From: Paenalicyclobacillus mengziensis
Lineage (GTDB): Bacteria; Bacillota; Bacilli; Alicyclobacillales; Alicyclobacillaceae
Assembly (NCBI RefSeq): GCF_017298635.1
Contig: NZ_CP071182.1
Span: forward strand, 2,108,001-2,172,000
Reading direction: 5' to 3'
Length of the DNA: 64,000 bases
The notes below the pieces were generated by a model. The model was not told where the DNA came from. It was given only the letters and a program-made list of their open reading frames with translations, and ran no database searches. Below, in pieces: positions 28,884 to 38,518 of the stretch (the stretch's first letter is position 1; each line of letters starts with the position of its first letter). Made by a program: the position numbers and the translations under genes.

Positions 28884-29255
28884 ATGCTTAATGAGAAAAT
28901 TAAAGAGATATTAGGAAAGGAAGGAGCGGCGACGTTTGCGACAGCAGGAACGGACGGACCTCATCTAGCAGCCACATGGAATAGCTATATCACCGTCTTG
29001 GAGACTGATGAACTACTGATACCTGTTGGCGGGCTTCATGAGACAGAGGAAAACATTAAACGGAATAATAACATTCAAATGATTGTAGCTTCAAAAGAGG
29101 TCAACGGAACTCACGGACCAGGTGCGGGCTATATTCTTAAAGGACCCGTTAAGTTTGAACGTCTGGGCGGTTATTTTGACCAAGTGAAAGCTCACTTTCC
29201 ATGGGCAAGAGCCGTCATGATATTCCAACCGGTAGATGTAAAACAGCTTATCTGA
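28884..29255 (+). CDS. Pyridoxamine 5'-phosphate oxidase-like FMN-binding protein
   Basis: A 123-residue split-barrel protein. The N-terminal EGAATFATAGTDGPHLAATWNSY matches the start of the PNPOx-like flavin-binding fold, where a short helix is followed by a beta strand and TxxxDGxPH. The rest alternates strands as expected. GGGAGA lies upstream of ATG 28884. Members bind FMN or F420/haem and are small redox enzymes of often unknown substrate; this one is not the biosynthetic PdxH. Confidence 0.75.
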   Translation: MLNEKIKEILGKEGAATFATAGTDGPHLAATWNSYITVLETDELLIPVGGLHETEENIKRNNNIQMIVASKEVNGTHGPGAGYILKGPVKFERLGGYFDQVKAHFPWARAVMIFQPVDVKQLI

Positions 29256-29418
29256 TGCAAACATTGCAACAGATGGAGTTGAACTGGCAATGCAGTTCAG
29301 CTTCATCTCAGTTATTCCTCAACCGGATACATGGCAGAACCCATGCATCCGGTAAACATTTCGATGGCACACCCGTAGCGAGTTCTGAAATCTCGTACTT
29401 GAGCCCGGAAACAACAGC

Positions 29419-30039
29419 TCAGACTTCCGCCCGGAACGTCTTTCCCAGTTCTTCTCCAAGACCAAAATAATGGCGAAAATTGTAGATGAGCGGACTCCAT
29501 GTCACCGGGTCAATATGTGACTCGTCCACCACGATTCGATGGTACGCATGAACCATCAATGCTTCTACTTCGATTATCCCGAAGCGTGTGCCCTCGCCCG
29601 TAGTTCGAATGTCCACAACCTTGGCTTCAATTTGTAGCGGGCATTCAGCAATGCGAGTGGGGAGCACACGGTGTGACTCTATCGCAGTTAAACCTGATTC
29701 CGCAAACTTATCCTTGGCATGGCGAAACACGCCTTTCTTGTGATTGGGAACTGGATTTGCCCCAGTGAAGGGAGCCAGCGCCTCTACCTTCTTCCATAGT
29801 GATGGATCCGGCATGTTGACAACACACTCACCATGTTGTCGCAGATTCGTGAGCCCGTGGCCGCCTTCACCCAGACCAAGAATAATTCGGTTTCCGAGTG
29901 CCCACGCAGATGACATCGGCGTGATGTTGCTTGTTCCGTCCTCGTTCAGTGTCGTGAGCAACACGACAGGAGTGCCGAAATACAAGATTTTTGGGTGAAC
30001 TATCCTAGTTCGAACGGATTCGTCTAAACGCTTATTCAT
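29419..30039 (-). CDS. Flavin reductase-like FMN-binding protein
   Basis: A 206-residue flavin reductase-like protein. Visible features are YFGTPVVLLTTLNEDGTSNI, ITPMSSAWALG and GLGEGGHGLTNL, typical of the split-barrel flavin reductase fold that binds FMN and reduces it with NAD(P)H, or uses it on another substrate. I start at ATG 30039 (MNKRLDES) because GGGAGG lies 8 bases upstream; the frame is open further upstream but those codons cross the divergent promoter region. It is divergent from the ArsR-type regulator at 30152, which may control it. Confidence 0.8.
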   Translation of the reverse strand: MNKRLDESVRTRIVHPKILYFGTPVVLLTTLNEDGTSNITPMSSAWALGNRIILGLGEGGHGLTNLRQHGECVVNMPDPSLWKKVEALAPFTGANPVPNHKKGVFRHAKDKFAESGLTAIESHRVLPTRIAECPLQIEAKVVDIRTTGEGTRFGIIEVEALMVHAYHRIVVDESHIDPVTWSPLIYNFRHYFGLGEELGKTFRAEV

Positions 30040-30151
30040 TGAGTTTGGCCTCCCATACATCTTTCTACTTCTCAGCCATTGTAAGACGTAAAATATTCGA
30101 CTATCATCGAAGTGTGAATGTGTGTTCGGACAGTTGATTGGAGGTGGTGAA

Positions 30152-30859
30152 GTGGCGACGCCCAATATCGTGGAAGTAGCATCACTTATCGGGGATCCCT
30201 CTCGTGCCGCTATGCTCATGAATTTGCTTGGCGGAAAGGCATTGCCAGCCAGTGAACTTGCTCGTGCAGCTCGGGTTACGCCGCAAACAGCCAGTTCCCA
30301 TCTAGCCAAGATGGTGGAAGGCGGGCTATTGGTCCATGAATCATACGGTCGTCATAAATACTACAGATTGGCGAGTGCAGAGGTGGGGCAGGCGTTGGAA
30401 GCGCTTAACGCCATCGCACCGCCCAAGCCGGTTCGTTCGCTCCGTGAGTCGGACCAGTCAAAGGCACTGCATTTTGCCCGTACGTGTTATGACCATATCG
30501 CAGGCGAAGTGGGGGTTGCATTAACAGACAGGATGTTGGCGCTCGGTATCATTAGTGAAGACACACGGGATTTCGTTGTCACAACCGGTGGAGCGAAGTG
30601 GTTGCGGAACTTTGGGATTGATCTTGACGAGATTCGATGTGGAAGGCGCCATTTTGCCCGTCAGTGCTTGGACTGGAGCGAGCGACGACATCATATGGCT
30701 GGGGCGCTGGGGGCTGCGGTTACGAGTAGGCTGTTTGATATGGGTTGGATTGACAGAATTCCAGGCGGGAGAGCCATTCGAGTTACAGAACAGGGATTTC
30801 GGGGATTGAGTCGAGAGTTCGGGATCACGTTCGGTGATGATTGGAAACAAGCCGAATAG
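30152..30859 (+). CDS. ArsR-family winged-helix transcriptional regulator
   Basis: A 235-residue regulator. The N-terminal ~95 residues form an ArsR-type HTH: IGDPSRAAMLMNLLGG, ELARAARVTPQTASSHLAKMVEGGLL, then a wing with GRHKYYRLAS. The long C-terminal part (helical, then GGRAIRVTEQG) has no obvious metal-binding Cys pair, so the signal is unknown. Start GTG 30152 sits behind GGAGGTGG; an in-frame ATG 30122 is less well placed. It is divergent from the flavin reductase-like gene across ~110 bases, the usual layout for local repression. Confidence 0.8.
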   Translation: MATPNIVEVASLIGDPSRAAMLMNLLGGKALPASELARAARVTPQTASSHLAKMVEGGLLVHESYGRHKYYRLASAEVGQALEALNAIAPPKPVRSLRESDQSKALHFARTCYDHIAGEVGVALTDRMLALGIISEDTRDFVVTTGGAKWLRNFGIDLDEIRCGRRHFARQCLDWSERRHHMAGALGAAVTSRLFDMGWIDRIPGGRAIRVTEQGFRGLSREFGITFGDDWKQAE

Positions 30860-30878
30860 AGGTGGTGGGGGTGTTCCG

Positions 30879-30989
30879 CTGAAACGCATCGCCATCATCG
30901 GATCGCCAGAAGCCGGCAAGTCCACGTTTGCTCGTCAACTGGGTGACATAACGGGTATCGAGGCCTTATTCGCATTCAGACAGTCATGA
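30879..30989 (+). pseudogene. Remnant of a FlaR-like P-loop kinase gene
   Basis: The frame reads KRIAIIGSPEAGKSTFARQL and GDITGIEA, nearly the same as the first ~30 residues of the intact P-loop protein encoded at 48221. It then jumps to bases resembling a later part of that gene (ATTCGCATTCAG, compare 48439-48450) and stops at 30987. No ATG/GTG/TTG start is in place. It is a copy with a large internal deletion and a lost 3' half, overlapping the end of the WYL regulator on the other strand. Confidence 0.75.
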
Positions 30990-32042
30990 AAGTCTTTCGT
31001 TTTGATGCAGAAGTCGGGCACCAATTTCGGGACCCATGATGTTGTTCTGTCCTGAATTTTGAGAACGACGGATGGCGTTCAGATTGGGTGCTTTCATGTT
31101 CTCAAGTACCTGTTGTGCTCGTTCAATGACAGCCACCTGCAATTCCTTGGGGCTGGCCACAAACACCTTACAGCTGCATTCGAGCACAGTTGCTCTGGCC
31201 ATTTCGAGTGTCTCGTAGGTAACTCGCACCGCCGTGTAGCCTTCTGGGGCATACGCATGAACTTGCTCCGTCGGAAATGAAGTCTGCTTCATGAATCTGT
31301 CAAAGGCACCCGTTTCTACCCACAGTAAGGCTTCGTAGCGAGGCAAGTTTTCCACAAACTGCTTCGCCCATCTAGTCCAAAACATGCGAAGATCAAAGTC
31401 TTTTGGCCGCTCGAAGTGTTCACTCAGTATCTCCACGTTCGTAATGCGGTTCATTCGATAGACTCGGAGTTCCGTATCTCGCTCTGCTATCAAATACCAA
31501 ACCCCAGCTTTGGCTACCAGTGCAAGGGGAGACACAACACGAACAGACACCTGGCCATTGCTCTTTTCATGGGTGAGATGGATCCGAACCGCTTCCCAAA
31601 TTGCTTCCTGAAGGGGCCGGAGAAACGGAGAAGCGATGGATTTTCCAAACCACCGTGTTTCATCCACGTAAATCCTTTGTGACACCTCTTCAACGGATGC
31701 CCTGTGTTCCGCAGATACGGCGCTGACGAGCTTATCACGAGCTGCCTCTGCATCGAGATCCCATCCCAAATCGGATAGGACACCATCTAATCCCCGCAAA
31801 AACAGCGTACGAACCTCTGGTGACTTCATGCCCGTAAGGTCCACCCGATAGCCTTCAGCCAATCGAAAGCCCCCATTTGCTCCTCGTTCTGCGTAGACCG
31901 GAACACCAGAAGCACTCAGAGCGTCCATGTCTCGTAGGATGGTCCGCTCGGACACCTCCAATCGCTCTGCCAACTGTGGGGCGCTTTGCATGCCGTGACG
32001 TTGCAGTATTAGGACAATGGCCATTAGACGATCCGCTCGCAA
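30984..32042 (-). CDS. HTH/WYL-domain transcriptional regulator (YafY-like)
   Basis: A 352-residue regulator. The N-terminal winged helix is of the DeoR/HTH_11 type (RLMAIVLILQRHGMQSAPQL, ERTILRDMDALSASGVPV, then a GANGGFRL wing). A WYL domain follows (PLALVAKAGVWYLIAERD, then RVYRMNRI), and a C-terminal WCX extension. WYL domains sense ligands, possibly nucleic acids or nucleotides. TTG 32042 is preferred because AGGAGG precedes it by 6 bases; the frame is open to 32132. It is divergent from the broken DHFR-like gene, its likely former target. The last codons overlap the P-loop remnant on the other strand. Confidence 0.8.
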   Translation of the reverse strand: MRADRLMAIVLILQRHGMQSAPQLAERLEVSERTILRDMDALSASGVPVYAERGANGGFRLAEGYRVDLTGMKSPEVRTLFLRGLDGVLSDLGWDLDAEAARDKLVSAVSAEHRASVEEVSQRIYVDETRWFGKSIASPFLRPLQEAIWEAVRIHLTHEKSNGQVSVRVVSPLALVAKAGVWYLIAERDTELRVYRMNRITNVEILSEHFERPKDFDLRMFWTRWAKQFVENLPRYEALLWVETGAFDRFMKQTSFPTEQVHAYAPEGYTAVRVTYETLEMARATVLECSCKVFVASPKELQVAVIERAQQVLENMKAPNLNAIRRSQNSGQNNIMGPEIGARLLHQNERLS

Positions 32043-32159
32043 TCTTTCCTCCTCCTCTCCAAGTATCCATATCGTATCAGATAAACATGACAGTAGATGT
32101 CGTGTTTCATCGTGTAGTGTGAAGATAATCACGTGATTCAGGATTGGAGTGGGGACAGG

Positions 32160-32546
32160 TGTCTCGGAAACTTATCTTCTACGGCGCAATCAGTTTTGAT
32201 GGCTATCTTGCAAGAGAAGACGATTCACTGGATTGGTTGTATGGAACCGAGGGTGAAGAAGAAATCGGGCAATGAATTCGTTCAATTCGTGGGCGACGAC
32301 ATCGTGGAGTTCACAAGGTCACTCAAGGCCAAGCGAGGTCAAAGTATCTGGATGGTGGGTGGCGGTGAAGCGTTGCATCCTTTGATTCAGGCACGACTTT
32401 TGGATGAATTCATCATTCAGATTGCACCAGCAATTATTGGACGGGGTATCCCGCTGTTCATTCCAGGTAACGAGGACGTAAGGCTAAGGTTGTTGGACGT
32501 TCGCCGCTGCGGGCAGTTTGCCGAGTTGCACTATGAGGCGCAGTGA
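32160..32546 (+). pseudogene. Dihydrofolate reductase-family protein, internally deleted and frameshifted
   Basis: From GTG 32160 the frame gives RKLIFYGAISFDGYLARED and DDSLDWLYGTEGEE, the start of YyaP/RibD_C-type reductases, and hits TGA after ~40 codons. The family's C-terminal half then appears in another frame (SLKAKRGQSIWMVGGGEAL, LLDEFIIQIAPAIIGRGIPLF), ending at 32546. The middle ~60 residues are missing, so the gene carries an internal deletion that also shifts the frame. It is divergent from the WYL regulator. Confidence 0.75.
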
Positions 32547-32561
32547 GGAAGGGAATGCGGC

Positions 32562-32708
32562 TTGCAACGACTCGAAATTGTTGTGATTGCCATGGCATCG
32601 GTTGATGGAAAGATGTCGACTGCCCGTGGTGTATTCCGCAGTTTCATTTTGCAGAAAAACGCGGCGCCCATTTATGCGACTACTGAATACTCATTCACTA
32701 TTCAGTGA
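32562..32708 (+). pseudogene. Remnant resembling the start of a RibD_C/DHFR-like gene
   Basis: A 48-codon frame starting at TTG 32562 reads LEIVVIAMASVDGKMSTARG, resembling the N-terminal strand of RibD C-terminal-type reductases, then becomes unrelated and stops at 32708. GAGGAAGGG lies upstream. It is probably the 5' stump of a second reductase gene. Confidence 0.45.
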
Positions 32709-32844
32709 TATCCTTATTGCCGAAACTGACAGATTAACGCAATAACGATAGCCTCCGCTTCGACATATACGGAAACCCTAAAATGGATTGTAACGAGGAG
32801 CAGATTCATTCCGTCTGTATTGTGAACGAGGAGGCACTTACGAA

Positions 32845-34161
32845 ATGAAAAGTATCAAAAAATGCGTAACAGCAGGCGTTGTATTGAGCACAGTAGGAAT
32901 TCTTGCGGGGTGTGGCAGTGCCAACATTACAACGGGTGGACAGCCCTCGACAAATACGATTAATCCAACGGTAGCGAACGCTACAACAAATACAACCACA
33001 AACTTGACGGCAAACTCTACGACGAATTCAGTGACCAATACGGCAGTAGGTATGAATACCACACCTGCCGCAGGCGTTCAAACGAATTCTCCAAACCATG
33101 ACTCGATATCAGTCACAATTCGAGGGACCGCCAGTTTGATGCACTCCAGTACATCTCATTTTGAGACCACCCTCCTGTCTTCCTACGCAAATACGATTTG
33201 GTTTGTTGCTCAGCGTAACCAGATAAGAGAGTTATGGAAAATGAACGGTAGTAAATTGACGAGGCTTACCTTGCCCGCTCATGAAATCCCGAGGCAATTT
33301 CATTTCGTGAATAGATCCGTCGGTTGGATCGTAACGGACTCGAACACAATTTTTCAAACGTCGGATGGCGGTACTTCATGGATGAAAGTTGCCTTGCCGC
33401 TACAGAGCATGCCATGGGTTCAAAATATTTCATATGACAGTGTTGGCGGGCATACTTGGCTCCTTGCTTCGGGACCTCAGGCTCAATATCAAAGCGAAAA
33501 GATGCTATTCGAAAAGAAGATGCGCAATCAGTGGACATTAGAATCGGAGTCCCATGCTTATATCACGCCAACTTCTTCCTGGAAAAGCATGCTGCGACCA
33601 GAAATCCCCGTACCTGGTGACTATCCGAGTATCCATTTTGTAACTCCCGAATTAGGATTCATGACTACGGACACTGCAGGTGGTCCAGACTTCTTGCTCA
33701 GAACAATCGATGCGGGAAGGACATGGGAACCTGATAACGTGAACGGACTCCTACCATCAACATGGGGAGGAGGGGTTACGATGTCTCCCATGTCATGGGA
33801 CGGAGAGAATGGATGGGTAGTAGTTCAGGGGATGAATGGTCAATATCTATTAAAATATCAGTCACAAAATTGGCGATTACTCGGTAAAATACCAGCCTCA
33901 CTCTCTTCACAAGACCTCGTGTATTTCTACGATTCCTCTCACGGTGTCATGAGTTTTCAGCGTGGGAAGTCGTATTATATTGCAGTTACAGCCGACGGGG
34001 GTTATCAGTGGTCGGCATGGAAACTTCCGCATAAAATAGTAAAATCAGCAGACGGACCAATCTTATCCTTGCGAGAATTCAATAATACAATCTGGTTCAC
34101 AAGGGGTGGAACGCTCTACAAGAGTTCGAATCAAGGACGCAGTTGGACTGCAATCTCTTAG
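32845..34161 (+). CDS. Lipoprotein with a sialidase/YCF48-like beta-propeller
   Basis: A 438-residue exported lipoprotein. Signal peptide MKSIKKCVTAGVVLSTVG ends in the lipobox ILAGC (Cys23). An unstructured Thr/Asn/Ser-rich linker of ~70 residues follows, then a propeller with Asp-box-like turns: SDGGTSWMKV, IDAGRTWEPD, ADGGYQWSAW and SNQGRSWTAI. Such propellers are found in YCF48-like and BNR-repeat proteins; no sialidase catalytic residues can be assigned. GAGGAGG precedes ATG 32845. The gene stands alone. The linker composition resembles that of the lipoprotein at 50601. Confidence 0.78.
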   Translation: MKSIKKCVTAGVVLSTVGILAGCGSANITTGGQPSTNTINPTVANATTNTTTNLTANSTTNSVTNTAVGMNTTPAAGVQTNSPNHDSISVTIRGTASLMHSSTSHFETTLLSSYANTIWFVAQRNQIRELWKMNGSKLTRLTLPAHEIPRQFHFVNRSVGWIVTDSNTIFQTSDGGTSWMKVALPLQSMPWVQNISYDSVGGHTWLLASGPQAQYQSEKMLFEKKMRNQWTLESESHAYITPTSSWKSMLRPEIPVPGDYPSIHFVTPELGFMTTDTAGGPDFLLRTIDAGRTWEPDNVNGLLPSTWGGGVTMSPMSWDGENGWVVVQGMNGQYLLKYQSQNWRLLGKIPASLSSQDLVYFYDSSHGVMSFQRGKSYYIAVTADGGYQWSAWKLPHKIVKSADGPILSLREFNNTIWFTRGGTLYKSSNQGRSWTAIS

Positions 34162-34546
34162 TGTCTAATTATTTCAAATGAGCATCCCACATTTATGCAT
34201 TCCAGACACTTATACATTTCCTGTAAATGAAATGCTGCATGTTGATGCTAAGACACACCTACTAGTGCTCATCACGCTTGACAAACCTGTATCGTTCTTC
34301 AGGTATCGGCGGCAGACGTTCGAGAAGGATTTCAACTAAAAATACATAAATATTCAGTATTATTTTAGGGATGCTACTGCATTAATAGGTTATGTGCAAG
34401 AGTGACTATAACGAAGCCAACCCATGAAACGTCATAAGTCGGGGGCAATCTGGCGCTCAAGCCACCCCAGAATGAATTAACGGTTGATAAAGTTTTCAGA
34501 CCAATCTAAAATTCAGATCAAATGAAATTACAGGATGTGTTGCAAT
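34162..34546. other. Gap of 385 bases, regulatory space only
   Basis: No frame with a ribosome site is present. The A+T-rich stretch before 34547 presumably carries the promoter of the ArsR/MFS pair. Nothing else is recognised. Confidence 0.4.
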
Positions 34547-35029
34547 ATGGGTCAACGAAGGCTTTTATCCATTAGCCAGGAACAGTTCGATTTGCTATCC
34601 AACGCTTTGCGCATCCGCATAATGTATGCGCTTAAAGACCGGGCACGGACTGCGAAGCAAGTTGCGGAGGAACTGGGTGAGTCATCCGGGAATGTTCATT
34701 ACCATATTCAAAAGCTTTTTAAAGGTGGACTCCTCGACCTCGTTGAAAGCAAAGAGGTGTCGGGAATACTCGAAAAGTACTATCAATCAAAAGGCGACCG
34801 ATTCGAGTTACAATCGTCAGACCAAGAAATACACGTGGAAGGAAAAACAAAATCTCGCATATTGGCAAATTTCAAAGTAACCGAGGCGGAATTGGATTTA
34901 TTCATGGATGAAATGTCCGAATTTTTTAGCAAGTGGGAGCGGAGAAACAATTCTCCTGATTCATTCGAAGTTGTCATTGATTCTTCTGTAATTATTCGGA
35001 GTCCGGACGGTGGTACGTGTGAAAAATGA
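34547..35029 (+). CDS. ArsR-like winged-helix regulator
   Basis: A 160-residue regulator with an N-terminal winged helix: FDLLSNALRIRIMYALKD, TAKQVAEELGESSGNVHYHIQKL, and a wing leading to KYYQSKGDRFEL. The C-terminal half is acidic and helical with no metal-binding Cys. ATG 34547 is used because the ATG at 34535 abuts its own AGG and lacks a proper ribosome site. The gene overlaps the MFS exporter gene that follows, so it most likely controls expression of that exporter. Confidence 0.78.
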   Translation: MGQRRLLSISQEQFDLLSNALRIRIMYALKDRARTAKQVAEELGESSGNVHYHIQKLFKGGLLDLVESKEVSGILEKYYQSKGDRFELQSSDQEIHVEGKTKSRILANFKVTEAELDLFMDEMSEFFSKWERRNNSPDSFEVVIDSSVIIRSPDGGTCEK

Positions 35030-36266
35030 GAACATGCTTCACGTTGGCGTCTATGTAGGGTCTAGAGGGGTATCTCGAATCGGCGACTTCATGCTACTTG
35101 TCGCGATCAACCTTTGGGTATTGAATAAGACGCACTCTCCAGAGGCAGTGTCGGTTTTATGGATTATCCCGGCAGTGGCTCAACTGGTTGTAACACCATG
35201 GGCAGGCAGCATTACAGACCGCCGGGATAAGCGCCGTGTAATGATTGTGGTCGAGTTGATCCGCGCGGTGCTTATCGCAGGCATGGCAATGAGTTCTAAT
35301 CTTTGGCTCTTATACATGGCACTCTTTTTGGTGAATGGTGTAGGCTCATTTTTTGCGTCGGCTTCCTCGCCCTACGTGAACTATTTGGTTCCAAATTATC
35401 GTCGCAAACGAGTCAACGCTGTTCTGGGTACGCTTCAGTCTGGAGCGCTTATCGTTGGTCCCGCACTCACAGGTCTCATCCTTCGCATGAGCGGAAGTAT
35501 CTCTCTCGCGATATGGCTCGATGCGGTTTCGTTTTTTGTTTCGGCACTGTGCATGGCGACATTGCCAAAACTGGCGGGGCAAAGGGCGCTGGAATCTGCT
35601 GCACCTGAAGAGAAACGTGCGGTGAATTTGTGGTGGAACGATATCAAGATTGCGTTTGGCGTTCTAAGACAGCGAGCGCTGTTTTCTTTTTTATTCGTTG
35701 TTGTGACGATGAACGGCGTACTTGGTGGAGCAACCGATTCTCAGGAAGCTGTGTTTGCGCGTGTAGCACTGCATTTGTCGTCAAGTGCGTACAGTTTGCT
35801 TATAGCGATAGCGGGCGTCGGATATATCGTTGGTGCTCTCTTCGTGACAATCTTCGCGAACAAGATGCCGTTGCGCCTCTTAATTGGTACTGGTTCGGTG
35901 ATTGCGAGTTGCGGGTTCGTCATCTACGCTTGGTCCCACTCTTTTTTCACTGCGTCTATAGGCTTCATTGTGCTTGGTATGTTTCAGTCCCTAGCGAGTG
36001 CAGGGTTTTCAACGTTTTATCAGTTCTCGTTGCCATCTGAGTACATGGGGCGCGTATCCAATGTTACATCGCCTCTAACGCAAATCTTGATTGTCGTTTT
36101 TACAATCCTCGTCGGAATCATAGTCAACGCCATCGGCGTTCGTGACACGACAATTGGGTCAACAACATTGATGTTTTTGTTCGGGTTGGTGACTCTTATT
36201 ACCGTTTTTTCGACACGAACAAAAGGAACGTTTCATTCTGTTGAAGAACAGTTGTCCGTGGGATGA
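35019..36266 (+). CDS. MFS transporter, probable drug/metabolite exporter
   Basis: About 415 residues with roughly twelve hydrophobic segments. After the first two helices comes the MFS motif A-like loop GSITDRRDKRRVM, and NAVLGTLQSGALIVGPALTGL resembles the motif region of MFS_3/enterobactin-exporter-type proteins. GTG 35019 and GTG 35010 are both possible starts; both overlap the stop of the upstream ArsR gene, implying coupling. Substrate unknown; antibiotic or siderophore export is the common role of this subfamily. The gene is intact. Confidence 0.82.
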   Translation: MKNENMLHVGVYVGSRGVSRIGDFMLLVAINLWVLNKTHSPEAVSVLWIIPAVAQLVVTPWAGSITDRRDKRRVMIVVELIRAVLIAGMAMSSNLWLLYMALFLVNGVGSFFASASSPYVNYLVPNYRRKRVNAVLGTLQSGALIVGPALTGLILRMSGSISLAIWLDAVSFFVSALCMATLPKLAGQRALESAAPEEKRAVNLWWNDIKIAFGVLRQRALFSFLFVVVTMNGVLGGATDSQEAVFARVALHLSSSAYSLLIAIAGVGYIVGALFVTIFANKMPLRLLIGTGSVIASCGFVIYAWSHSFFTASIGFIVLGMFQSLASAGFSTFYQFSLPSEYMGRVSNVTSPLTQILIVVFTILVGIIVNAIGVRDTTIGSTTLMFLFGLVTLITVFSTRTKGTFHSVEEQLSVG

Positions 36267-36869
36267 ATCAGTGGCGTTCAACTGGTATTGCATGCATATC
36301 CGCCCCAGTTGGAAATGTGAAACGTCACTAGAGTGCAGGTTTGTTCAATTGAATTATCCAAATATAGTTGAAGCAGAGCGACCAAACGGGGGTGAGAACG
36401 GAGTAAGCTTGGTCAGTCAGCGACATGCATAACTATTCTGTTGTGAAATGCCGAGCTTATGGGACTTTCGGGTTGCGACTTGAAAGATATCGGTAATCAT
36501 GTGGCAAGTGAAACACTCTGACACGCTTGAGCCAAAAGGCAAGTAGCCGGAATTAGTGCTCCCGTTTTACTAATTCGCAGTTCCAAGCGCTACCGCGGGA
36601 GTCGGGGCACCTAAACACTCGAGAAAAATGGGTTACCGAGGAAACATGGTAAGCCCCATGGGGTCTGTCGGAACACCGGCAGTAAGCGAAATGCAAGTGA
36701 CGCCGAACTCCCTATGGGGTAAGCGAATGGGCAAAAAGCGAATGCCGTCTTGTAATGAGGCGGATAGGGACGGTAGAAATACCAAACATGTCCCGACGCG
36801 AAAGCGTGCAGACTTGTCCGAGGTTATTCAACTAGGAATCCTACAGCATGAGACGAGGGGTGGTTTGTT

Positions 36870-38396
36870 ATGAACCGAAAAGCCGTCCGAAACGACGAGT
36901 CAACAAACCGCATCCGTAAGAATCCATCAGAAATCCACGAAGATGAGATGATGCACGCTTGGATGGAAGCTCAGAAGGCTGGCCACCACGTGAAACAACA
37001 GGAATCGCGGATAGACTGGAAGGAAATCGAACGCCACGTTCTCAGGTTGCAGAGACAACTGGTCAACGCAGTCGAACAAAACAATCGAAAAGCTGTTCGC
37101 CATTATAAGTGGCTAATCCGAACTAGTCATCATGCTAAACTTCTGGCCATTCGACACGTGACACAAGAAAATAAAGGACGACACACTGCCGAGAGTAGAT
37201 GGGAAAACCTACACGACACCAAGTCAGCGGGAGGAACTAGCTGAAATCATCAGTCTGCGAAGCAGGCCCCTTCGAGTGGCCATGGAACCAGAATGGGACA
37301 TTCAATTCTCTCCCAACACGTACGGTTTCCGTCCCAATCGCTCGACGTGGGATGCCATAAGTCAAGTCTTTCAAATTCTATGCAAGCAAAACTCGGCCCA
37401 ATGGGTAATCGAAGGTGACATCAAGGGATATTTCGACCACGTCAACCACGCAAAACTGCTGGCAAAACTGGCTCCAGAAGACCGCGTGTTCGTACGACGG
37501 ATGCTCAAATCTTCAATTGTCGACCCCGAAATGGGCCTAATCCCCAGTACCCGAGGGACTCCGCAAGGTGGCCTGTTATCACCGCTTCTTGCGGTCGTTG
37601 CGCTTCATGGAATGGAAGAAGAACTTCGACTGAAGGCGTGGGAGATGCGTTTTGGCCGGAAAATAAAGGATATTCTGGACTCAAACAAATCAGCTAAGAC
37701 TTCGAAGGTGATTCGTTTACTCAACCCAGTCATTCGCGGATGGGGTAATTACTACAGTACGCAGGTGAGCAAGAAAGCCTTTGCCTATTGTGACCACAGA
37801 ATCAACCAGATGTTATGGGAGTGGGCTAGGAGGAGACACCCAAACAAGGGTGCGAAGTGGGTATACAAGAGATATTTCCCCCCACGCGGTAACAGACACT
37901 GGGTGCTCTCGGATAAACAACAAACCCTAGCAACAATGGCAGATGTGCGCATCATACGGCACATTAAGATACAGGGACATCGCTCACCGCATCGCCCGAG
38001 TGACCATGAGTACTTCGAAGACCGACGAGAACAACTGACGCTCAAGCGACTGAATGGATTCCAGAAAAGCGTCGTGCGTAAGACCAACGGGAGATGCCCT
38101 TTGTGTGATTGTAAAATATCCGCAGAGCATCTTCGTCGCTGGCAAACAAACGGAGACAATAACATCCTATTTGTTCGCATGATTCCGGAGTGACTGGGTG
38201 GACAGTACACGATTGAAAATGTTTGCGTTGCTCATCGATGGTGTTATGAAAGGTATCGGCTTGCGAACGGATACGACATCCTACCCGAGAACCCAGAACA
38301 GTATATCTCCAACCAAGAGACGATTGTCAACGGTCGAGTGGTACAAAGACGCAACCAGTCAGTCGAGGATGAGGAACAGGACTGTAGAATGGCTTG
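36870..38396 (+). pseudogene. ltrA: Group II intron reverse transcriptase/maturase, multiply broken
   Basis: The first frame (ATG 36870 to 37244) encodes the RT N-terminal region (KWLIRTSHHAKLLAIRHVTQ). An extra base near 37190 shifts the frame; the next frame continues with DGKTYTTPSQREELAEII, then SPNTYGFRPNRSTWDAI and STRGTPQGGLLSPLLAVV. The segment before EPEWD (RT motif 1, usually RRVYIPKK and onward) is missing. So is the part with the catalytic YADD, since SPLLAVVALHGMEE runs on into a segment that ends in VIRGWGNYYS. The maturase part is present. A C-terminal HNH-like end is shifted once more near 38190 and finishes as HRWCYERYRLANGYD. At least two shifts and two deletions make it inactive. 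Confidence 0.85.
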
Positions 38397-38430
38397 AGCC
38401 GTGTGACCCGAAAGGGTCACGCACGGTTCT
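38396..38430 (+). ncRNA. Group II intron domain V
   Basis: GAGCCGTGTGACCC, a GAAA tetraloop, and GGGTCACGCACGGTTCT form the typical ~35-nt domain V hairpin with the catalytic AGC at 38397-38399. A second hairpin (38439-38460, GGCACC/GGTGCC) follows in the domain VI position. Confidence 0.85.
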
Positions 38431-38518
38431 TAGGGGGCGAGGGCACCGCAAGGTGCCTGAGCTACCCAGGCAGTAGTATTCGATAAGCCTACCAACATAC
38501 AATCGAGGTCAATAGGGG

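Larger units (their letters stand above)
36430..38475 (+). mobile_element. Degenerate group II intron
   Basis: A structured non-coding 5' region (about 36430-36869, many short complementary segments), a broken intron-encoded protein gene (36870-38396), and a clear domain V followed by a domain VI-like hairpin (38396-38470) are in the order of a bacterial group II intron. The exact 5' boundary cannot be fixed by eye. The encoded protein is too damaged to assist splicing or mobility, so any activity would need help in trans. No interrupted host gene can be recognised on either side. Confidence 0.75.

Noticed and set aside
34162..34534. Possible riboswitch before the ArsR/MFS pair
   Set aside because: No conserved core or terminator/antiterminator pair could be identified by eye.
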